Of a DNA stretch of 64,000 nt, positions 57,093 through 64,000 are shown piece by piece. The position numbers were made by a program, and so were the translations under genes. This stretch comes from an uncultured Bacteroidales bacterium (lineage in GTDB: Bacteria > Bacteroidota > Bacteroidia > Bacteroidales > F082). The stretch's first letter is position 1. Every line of letters begins with the position of its first letter. The stretch covers positions 1 to 64,000 of the forward strand of contig CAMYYD010000003.1 in NCBI GenBank assembly GCA_947303395.1, read 5' to 3'. The notes below the pieces were generated by a model. The model did not search any database and was not told the origin of the DNA. It was given only the letters and a program-made list of their open reading frames with translations.

Positions 57093-59663
57093 CTATGCGT
57101 CAACTGGTTCCCCCTCAAAGAGGTTGTTATACATTGCATAATCATGCTGTTTCACCGCCGTAATATCACCATTTATTGTCATGGTTGGCTTCCATGTGTT
57201 CTGAACTTTGCACAACTCAGCATACTGAGACAAAGATAGTATCATGCTTTCATTTTTACTCTTTTCTATGCTGTTGATAAACATCTGAAACTCTTCATGA
57301 CCTTTAAATAATTCCTTATATGGAATCTTCTCCATAAAGAACTGAATACCTGTCTTAACATCAGGAGCTTCCTTGTGGAACAACACATCTTTCAAAAAGA
57401 AATCGGGATTCTCTTTGATCGCCTCCTGCATCATTTCAGTTGCCACAGAATCTATGCTCTCGCCATTATCTCTATTGTACTCCATAACACAAGCCCTATA
57501 CGCCCTGAAAACATCTTCCAATATTACACCACCATCCGCCACTTCCGAAATAGCCTTTTTCAGTTTTTTCCTTGCGAAACCCATTAATTCATTAGCAGTG
57601 AAAACAAGCGTAGGAACCTCGCCAATATCTAATGAATTAACAGCATGTAATGCGTCATGCAACGCCTCTATAGATAATCGGAAATCATATCTCTCATTTA
57701 AAACCGCTTTCAGAAAGCCAATATAGGAGTGTTCGTTTTTAAAGCCAAACTGCTTCACGTTATCAGGCACATTATCCTTTAGCAAATATGACAACGTTGC
57801 TATGTAAAGATCCTTTGATTCGCAATATGTACGCGCCATTAGAAAGAAGCAGAAATACCGAGCAGCTTCTTGTTCATTGTGGATGTTATTCTCAAACGAC
57901 AACACAAACTCTACAAAATCCGACTTATCATTATCGCTTTTAACAAGAGCCTTAACCGTAGTTTTATACTCCTCAGGCGTGATGCTTGGATTCAACAGTC
58001 CCGCCAACTTACTATAAGACAGATGCCCTGAGTCTATATCATAAAAATAATTTGTAAACGAATTGACATGTGAGACAGACTTGTATTTCGGCTCTTTTCC
58101 TGTAAACAGAAATTTCAATATATCTGCGCAGTCCGCTTTATCATAAGTGCCGGCATTTAGCTTCAAGCATTTACTCTCTGGTATCATTCTCCCTTCCCTT
58201 ACAACATACCCGTACATACTCAGTTTCTTATAATCTTCAGGATATTTATATCGTATCAAGGTTACAAGCAAAAAATCTCCTAGCAAAACATCATCTTCCA
58301 CTTGTGGCAATGTCAGGGATACAAGGTTCACAAACCTTTTAATGTCTCTGATAGTCGGCAAACTCTTGGAAATATATGGAAACATTTTGGGCAAAGCCTC
58401 ATCAATATCTTCCCGCTTAAAACCAATAAACTTGTTATCTGACAAAACATACAGACATTCCCTTAACACCTTCACATAATTGCTCTGCCTCCTCTTTGGA
58501 AGGGAAACTTCTATATTGAAATATTTATCCGTATAATCAAGAGTCTCATCATCAACCAAATGCCCCATATAGTTAGATATCACTTGGTTTGTCTGCTTCT
58601 TGTCGTAGGCTGTCACAAAGAAGGTTTGTGGAAATGCCGCATTCTTGTCCATCAATTTCAGAACCTCCTGTATCTCCTCACCTGATAATCTGTCAAAGTC
58701 ATCTATCAGTACAACTATCTTCTTCCCTATCTGATTAATAACATCAACTATGCTTGTCCTCCATCGTTCAATATCCGCTTCCGAGACATTCCCCAGTATG
58801 CGTGCAGCCCATAAGTTATCGGGCAAAGCTCCTATCGCTTGCATGTATTTATGCGCAATTCTCACTGCTCCAGAGTGATAGAGTCCCAATGCTTCTGCCA
58901 ACAGGTTTAAAAAATCTTTCTGTATATCTTGTATAGTAGAAGACTGTCTAGGGTTAAACTCAATGATAATAATATCATCGTATTTCTCCAGCAAACCTTT
59001 TATAAACAGCAGCATCGACGTTTTTCCCGTGCCCCACGAACCTGTTACGCCTATGCTAAACGACGCGTCGAATGCATTGTTTATTATAGCAGAAGCTATT
59101 CTTTTTGCCAGTCCGCTGTATGCAAGGCCATCGTTGGATATTTTACTTTCCGGCCTGTCCTGAAACAGCCGAACGGTTGGCAACCCTTCAATCTCTACGC
59201 TTTTACTGAACAACGGAGCTATCCAATCGAAAATGTAATGGGTTGTAATACCAATCAAGTATGCCACAAGCAAGACAAACCAGCAGGGCATAAGTCCAAT
59301 ATACTGCAAATATGGAACACTGTCATTGTCCCAAAAGAATAGCAATATCAGTAGTATGATAGATACCAGTATCCCTACGTGGTGGCAAGAATAATGCCTT
59401 TTTTTGCTCGCCCAACCTGCTATTAGACAAACAATTGCAAAAAGGCTTACAGAAATGTTTAACCATGCACCTTCTGTAATGTTCAGAAAAGTCCATAATC
59501 CAGGCAGCCAATTCTCGTATAGCAAATTTCTAAAAATGCTATAGATAATTAACGTTCCAACAGGCCACAATAAAAGCTTATAAAAATACCTTGATTTCTG
59601 TTCAACCGATTTCATCTTAAGTTCTTCTTTTGCGACTAGAACAAATAAGAGTAAAATGCACAA
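57093..59663 (-). CDS. KAP-family P-loop NTPase, membrane-anchored
   Basis: Several N-terminal TM segments; GVTGSWGTGKTSMLLFIKGLLEKY; KIVVLIDDFDRLSGEEIQEVLKLMDKNAAFPQTFFVTAYDKK. Confidence 0.9.
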   Translation of the reverse strand: MCILLLFVLVAKEELKMKSVEQKSRYFYKLLLWPVGTLIIYSIFRNLLYENWLPGLWTFLNITEGAWLNISVSLFAIVCLIAGWASKKRHYSCHHVGILVSIILLILLFFWDNDSVPYLQYIGLMPCWFVLLVAYLIGITTHYIFDWIAPLFSKSVEIEGLPTVRLFQDRPESKISNDGLAYSGLAKRIASAIINNAFDASFSIGVTGSWGTGKTSMLLFIKGLLEKYDDIIIIEFNPRQSSTIQDIQKDFLNLLAEALGLYHSGAVRIAHKYMQAIGALPDNLWAARILGNVSEADIERWRTSIVDVINQIGKKIVVLIDDFDRLSGEEIQEVLKLMDKNAAFPQTFFVTAYDKKQTNQVISNYMGHLVDDETLDYTDKYFNIEVSLPKRRQSNYVKVLRECLYVLSDNKFIGFKREDIDEALPKMFPYISKSLPTIRDIKRFVNLVSLTLPQVEDDVLLGDFLLVTLIRYKYPEDYKKLSMYGYVVREGRMIPESKCLKLNAGTYDKADCADILKFLFTGKEPKYKSVSHVNSFTNYFYDIDSGHLSYSKLAGLLNPSITPEEYKTTVKALVKSDNDKSDFVEFVLSFENNIHNEQEAARYFCFFLMARTYCESKDLYIATLSYLLKDNVPDNVKQFGFKNEHSYIGFLKAVLNERYDFRLSIEALHDALHAVNSLDIGEVPTLVFTANELMGFARKKLKKAISEVADGGVILEDVFRAYRACVMEYNRDNGESIDSVATEMMQEAIKENPDFFLKDVLFHKEAPDVKTGIQFFMEKIPYKELFKGHEEFQMFINSIEKSKNESMILSLSQYAELCKVQNTWKPTMTINGDITAVKQHDYAMYNNLFEGEPVDA

Positions 59664-59685
59664 ATACTTATATATACTTCTTTCA

Positions 59686-60060
59686 TCATAACTCCATGAT
59701 ATCTTCTGGACTTTGCGGCTCGTAGGGACCGTCTTTGACTTCCATGATGACGGAACCTGACTCGAGGGATTTCACGGTGTGCCATTGGCCTTGCGGAACG
59801 TTCAATGCCACTATCGGGCCGTTGGGCGAGATTTCTATTCTCTCAGTGCATATATGTTCCGGTTCGTCATAATATTCCCATACAAGCCTTCCACGCAGAC
59901 ATACTACCGTTTCGGACTACTTTTGATGGCGGTGAATTGGTAATGGGCTCCCGGGCTCGATGGCATTGAGCATACGCTGTGATTGGTCATCAGGGCTGTT
60001 TCGCAAGTCGAGGTTCATGCGCAAACGAGGCGAGATTTGCGCCAGTCTCAAATCATTATC
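59686..60060 (-). pseudogene. WbuC-like cupin with in-frame TAG
   Basis: Minus translation LRLAQISPRLRMNLDLRNSPDDQSQRMLNAIEPGSPLPIHRHQK*SETVVCLRGRLVWEYYDEPEHICTERIEISPNGPIVALNVPQGQWHTVKSLESGSVIMEVKDGPYEPQSPEDIMEL*; TAG at 59917-59919, no upstream start. Confidence 0.85.
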
Positions 60061-60086
60061 TCACATTTCTCAACACTCACCACTAA

Positions 60087-61226
60087 TCAAAACGGTACAT
60101 CTTCATCAGATGGTGATGATGTTTGTATTTTCTTTTTATAATCATCCAGCAAACTTCTGTAATACACCAACTCTTTGATCATTGTATTTGTGTCTCTAAC
60201 TGCCTCAACAATAATCTGTTTGACATCGTTAGAAATTGCTGCAAATTCAGACCAATCTTTTTGATGAGTATAATAAGAATCATCAGAAAAAGGAAATGTA
60301 GCAAGAAAAAAAGTTCCGTCATTCTTCACAATAGCCAACCGCATTTTTCCATTCTTGTCTTCAAATCTCTCTTCGTGCGAAATATTGCAATCAGCCAACA
60401 ACTCTTCCCATGATTGTTTTTTAAAAATTATATCAGGACTCGGTAATAGACAATCTATATAGTTTATCAGCGAGCGAAACTTGAGCACTCCTTTAGCAGC
60501 CTCTTTTGGAACATCAGATTTGTTGACAGAACTCATAATCAATGCTTTCATATCGTTCAACTGTTCTGATATTTGATTCATTTGTTTAGAAGTATCACTT
60601 TTACTCTTACTTTGAGACAATAACTTTTGAAACAAGTTAGACCATTGTTTCAATAAACAACTTTCTATATCCTCCAGTTTTCCAAATGGGAATAAAGCGT
60701 TATTATGAGTTCTTGCCCTCATGAAATTGATAAATTCAAATATATATGGAGCTGTTTCATCTTTATCTATTGATGGAAATTTCATATTCTTAATCACATC
60801 TCCATTTTCTTTGTTTTTTTCATAAACACGATGATCATGCCAAACGCTTTCATCTACAAAGCAATAAACAGGTATATCGGTTTCTATTGCTTTAAATATT
60901 TCATACTGTGTTACTGAGAGGTTATCCTTGTCCTCTAATATTTTTGTCTTAAAAGATGCCGCAGACAATGATTTAAAGTCAATCAAACTTTGCAAATTAG
61001 GCATTGCAGTCCCTCCAAATCGCGAACCGATGATTAATATAACCACATCAGCATTTGCGACTTCTTTGACACAACTTTCATGAGTATGATCTTGAGGGTC
61101 ATAAAACACGTCGTTATATTCGCTTAGCACAGCCTCATAACCCATGTTTTCAATAAAACTTTTGAGCTGAGAGCGAATTATGCTCAAATCATAGCATGTT
61201 GATGACACAAAAATTTTTAGTTTCAT
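60087..61226 (-). CDS. DUF4062 (TIR/TIR-like fold) domain protein
   Basis: KLKIFVSSTCYDLSIIRSQLKSFIENMGYEAVLSEYNDVFYDPQDHTHESCVKEVANADVVILIIGSRFGG. Confidence 0.88.
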   Translation of the reverse strand: MKLKIFVSSTCYDLSIIRSQLKSFIENMGYEAVLSEYNDVFYDPQDHTHESCVKEVANADVVILIIGSRFGGTAMPNLQSLIDFKSLSAASFKTKILEDKDNLSVTQYEIFKAIETDIPVYCFVDESVWHDHRVYEKNKENGDVIKNMKFPSIDKDETAPYIFEFINFMRARTHNNALFPFGKLEDIESCLLKQWSNLFQKLLSQSKSKSDTSKQMNQISEQLNDMKALIMSSVNKSDVPKEAAKGVLKFRSLINYIDCLLPSPDIIFKKQSWEELLADCNISHEERFEDKNGKMRLAIVKNDGTFFLATFPFSDDSYYTHQKDWSEFAAISNDVKQIIVEAVRDTNTMIKELVYYRSLLDDYKKKIQTSSPSDEDVPF

Positions 61227-61256
61227 TATAACTATCTTTATGGAACGCTAAGTCGT

Positions 61257-61472
61257 TTACTTTACCTTCACCCTCAAAAACGACCCCAACTCCGATTCTG
61301 TCAGCACCTCAAGTTTATTGTCAAAATACATTTCGATTAAAATTGGATAAACCCGAAGCTGGTTGGCACCGGCATTGGCGATGATGTCGTCAACATCTAC
61401 GCCGTCGGGAAATTTTTCCAAATAAGTTTTTATGGCTTTTTGATCCTGCTGTTTGTAATCTATATCTGTCAT
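61257..61472 (-). CDS. Small protein homologous to the C-terminal tail of the neighbouring WecA-like protein
   Basis: VDVDDIIANAGANQLRVYPILIEM versus VYVDDIERRSGAEKLRIYPILFEGEM. Confidence 0.75.
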   Translation of the reverse strand: MTDIDYKQQDQKAIKTYLEKFPDGVDVDDIIANAGANQLRVYPILIEMYFDNKLEVLTESELGSFLRVKVK

Positions 61473-61483
61473 ATCATAAATTT

Positions 61484-62974
61484 TTAAAATGAAACATCTT
61501 CTGCCAAAGTGACAATCTCGGGCGAGCCAAGACCTGAACGGGTTATAACTTTTATATATCCACTCATCTCACCTTCAAACAAAATAGGATAAATTCTGAG
61601 TTTCTCAGCCCCGCTGCGTCGCTCAATGTCATCGACATAAACCTCAGCCTTGCCTTTCATAAACTCAAGAATTTTTTTTCTGTCCTGATCTTTATAATTT
61701 TCGGGGTCTGAGTCAAAGATTATAACATGCGATGGCTGTTTAACAGTAACTTCAAAAGGCTTCTCATCTTTTATTTCGCGTCGGTCAAGCAACATCTGAA
61801 GCCAAATCCACCAGTTTTTATGTCCAAGATGAGTCGAAATCGAATAATAAGCCAACTTGTGCATGGTGTCGGTGTGATGCTTGATTTGGTTAGATAGGAA
61901 GAAATATGTTCCCCATACCAATATTACCGCCGAAAGAATCACTATGTAAAGCTGCCAATCAATACTGGCTTCAAAATGATAAGCCAACAACCAAATACCG
62001 AAAATTATTAGATTGATACCGATTTCACCAAGTGAAGTTATTGAATGACTGAACCCTACATTGATAAAAACATGATGAAGATGCGTTTTGTCGGGATGGA
62101 ACGGACTCATGCGCTTCAAAATCCTCATTGTCATCACTCGTATGGTGTCGAAAACTGGCACACTAAATACAGCCAACGCCACCGCTATCACATTGGCATC
62201 CAAAAACTTATGATTTAACGCCACTATTGAATCACTGCGCAATATGCAGATCGTAAACCAAGTAATAAGGATACCCATCACCATGGTGCCGGCGTCGCCG
62301 ATAAACATTCGCGAATTAAGTCCAAACACATTGTGAAGCAGAAACGGAAATAACGAAGCAGCAACGATAAATGCGAGCATTGCGTTGGTTATGTCGCCTA
62401 CTGAATGAAAAATACAACCGTAAACAATGCAGCATGCGATACACAAACCGCTGCTCAGACCGTTCACACCATCAATCATATTGATGGCATTTATTATTCC
62501 CACTCCGGCAAACACCGTGAGAGGCACCGCTACATACCAATTAAAACCATTTACTCCCCACAATCCATGGAACGAATCAATACAGCTGCCCGAAGCATAA
62601 ATAATCCCCAGCACAGTAAAAATCTCTATTATAAAGCGGCTTCTCGGCGTTAATCCGATGATGTCATCCATGGCTCCAGTGTATAACATAATCACCATTG
62701 CCAATATTATCGGCAGAAGAGAGTGCAAATCGCTTTTACCAAAAAAATAATTCATTACCATGCCCGCAAGCACGCCTGCCACAACCCCTATAAAAACAGC
62801 AATGCCACCCATAACAGGTATAGGTGTCTTTTGCAGTTTTCGCGCGTCGGGATTATCGACAAGGTCTTTATCCTTGGCTATCTTAAGGATTTTGAAATAG
62901 GCATATCGCACAGCAAACAAAGCCATCAGCGATGCCGCCGCAATAATAATAACATTGAGGATATATATGCTCAT
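61484..62974 (-). CDS. Undecaprenyl-phosphate GlcNAc-1-phosphate transferase-like (WecA/MraY family) with C-terminal extension
   Basis: DLVDNPDARKLQKTPIPVMGGIAVFIG; NAINMIDGVNGLSSGL; SRMFIGDAGTMVMG; HPDKTHLHHVFINVG. Confidence 0.92.
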   Translation of the reverse strand: MSIYILNVIIIAAASLMALFAVRYAYFKILKIAKDKDLVDNPDARKLQKTPIPVMGGIAVFIGVVAGVLAGMVMNYFFGKSDLHSLLPIILAMVIMLYTGAMDDIIGLTPRSRFIIEIFTVLGIIYASGSCIDSFHGLWGVNGFNWYVAVPLTVFAGVGIINAINMIDGVNGLSSGLCIACCIVYGCIFHSVGDITNAMLAFIVAASLFPFLLHNVFGLNSRMFIGDAGTMVMGILITWFTICILRSDSIVALNHKFLDANVIAVALAVFSVPVFDTIRVMTMRILKRMSPFHPDKTHLHHVFINVGFSHSITSLGEIGINLIIFGIWLLAYHFEASIDWQLYIVILSAVILVWGTYFFLSNQIKHHTDTMHKLAYYSISTHLGHKNWWIWLQMLLDRREIKDEKPFEVTVKQPSHVIIFDSDPENYKDQDRKKILEFMKGKAEVYVDDIERRSGAEKLRIYPILFEGEMSGYIKVITRSGLGSPEIVTLAEDVSF

Positions 62975-63034
62975 GTCGGGATGTATTTATTCAGGGTACA
63001 AAGATAGGGAAAATAAAAATATGATGTCTAAAAT

Positions 63035-64000
63035 TTATTTATTAACGAATCTTAAAATAAACTCAATGTCATCTTCCACTTTACACTCTTCAGTGTTTGG
63101 ATCCTTAATAAAATTCTTTTGCTGCTTAATAAAAGCCAGACCATCCTGACGACAATCATCCGCATAATAAGTTACGACATAACCATTTTCCATCTCTCCT
63201 AATGAGAAAGCTAAAGCGCCATTTTCGATTTTTCTTCGAAGCATCATGCTTGTTGCCGCATAAGCACCAATCAGCTGTGGCTGTGATCGAAAAGCTTCAC
63301 TTATTATGGTAATTATCTTTTCGTCTGAAAGACCTAACCTTCGCATTATCGCTGTCATAATAAATAATCCCCTGTGTGGTACTACTCTATTTAATGCTTG
63401 TGGTAGAGATATCTGTTTCCCTATATCATCCACAGCATGGTACAACTGTCGCAATGTATATGTCAAAAAATCATATTTATTCATAATGGCAAGAACCGCC
63501 TTGTTTTCCATCCCTGTTACTCTCGCCAACTCATTAACATAAAATTGATTTACTTGCTCTTGTAGAGAATAAGTAAAAACCCCTCTGTCGGAAAACTTAT
63601 TTATATAGCCGTCAAAACATGTTTTCGCTCCATAAAAATGATGAAATATGTTTTCTAGATTGTCATAGTCAAGACACACTACAATATTGTCGACACCGAA
63701 TTTATTTCCAACCGCACTATTGCTTCGTGGTGAAGCGCCATATTTATAACCATAGTCAACCTGCGCAGATATAACATTCAGAATTCTAAAAATATGCGCC
63801 GGATCTATTCTGTCCAAATCTTCAAAAACAAGACACACCTTCTTATGTGAATGTAGTTTTTTCCAATCTTTTATGATGTCACATAATATAGAAGTTATTG
63901 GATCAGATTCATATATACCTTTATCATCAAATGAAGCCATAAAATGCTCCAATTTTACACCAAGTTCTCCTCCATTCTTTTTGAACTCATCATACTTCTT
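63035..64000 (-). CDS. KAP-like / P-loop NTPase, 5' end outside the window (partial)
   Basis: KVCLVFEDLDRIDPAHIFRILNVISA (Walker B); reading frame open through the window edge (KKYDEFKKNGGELGVKLEHFMASF). Confidence 0.75.
   Translation of the reverse strand, partial: KKYDEFKKNGGELGVKLEHFMASFDDKGIYESDPITSILCDIIKDWKKLHSHKKVCLVFEDLDRIDPAHIFRILNVISAQVDYGYKYGASPRSNSAVGNKFGVDNIVVCLDYDNLENIFHHFYGAKTCFDGYINKFSDRGVFTYSLQEQVNQFYVNELARVTGMENKAVLAIMNKYDFLTYTLRQLYHAVDDIGKQISLPQALNRVVPHRGLFIMTAIMRRLGLSDEKIITIISEAFRSQPQLIGAYAATSMMLRRKIENGALAFSLGEMENGYVVTYYADDCRQDGLAFIKQQKNFIKDPNTEECKVEDDIEFILRFVNK

Noticed and set aside
48638-60060. TAG recoding as a sense codon, suggested by two otherwise intact genes with in-frame TAG
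   Set aside because: TAG is used as the terminal stop of clear genes such as udk (2341-2343) and the LRR gene (32033-32035); pseudogenisation is simpler.
1-64000. rRNA, tRNA or complete IS element
   Set aside because: No rRNA/tRNA-like segment or transposase ORF was recognised by eye; a tRNA scan would be needed to exclude small RNA genes fully.

Overview
Bacteroidales-type chromosomal window (T9SS sorting domains, BspA-like LRR, FISUMP-like lipoprotein, DUF3244, DUF2461, TAnnTTTG promoters). Roughly 0-35 kb is mostly housekeeping and surface-protein genes: decarboxylase beta subunit, udk, ECF sigma operon, outer-membrane beta-barrel protein, pgk, glycosyltransferases, sdaA, dipeptide/oligopeptide ABC ATPase, fructose-bisphosphate aldolase, RNase R. 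35-44 kb is an L-fucose / GDP-L-fucose / surface-sugar cluster with HipAB. 45-61 kb is an accessory, defence-like island, nearly all on the minus strand: ATPase plus PD-(D/E)XK-like pair, a UG/Abi-like reverse transcriptase, a HEPN protein with a PLD-like VPA1262-like protein, a broken integrase, an OLD-like ATPase/TOPRIM protein, a KAP NTPase, and a DUF4062 protein. 61-63 kb has a WecA/MraY-type transferase and a truncated KAP-like NTPase. The most striking signal is a set of short-period (mostly 9-nt, also 7, 8 and about 10-nt) tandem micro-repeat arrays in several unrelated sequence families. Between genes they form long inverted (hairpin) composites. Inside genes, single or paired arms appear in frame (FucP, DegT aminotransferase, TPR protein, FISUMP-like protein, possibly the ABC ATPase). 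One GxxExxY (PD-(D/E)XK-like) gene sits exactly between copies of one family. All product calls are by eye from the supplied translations; no database search was run.
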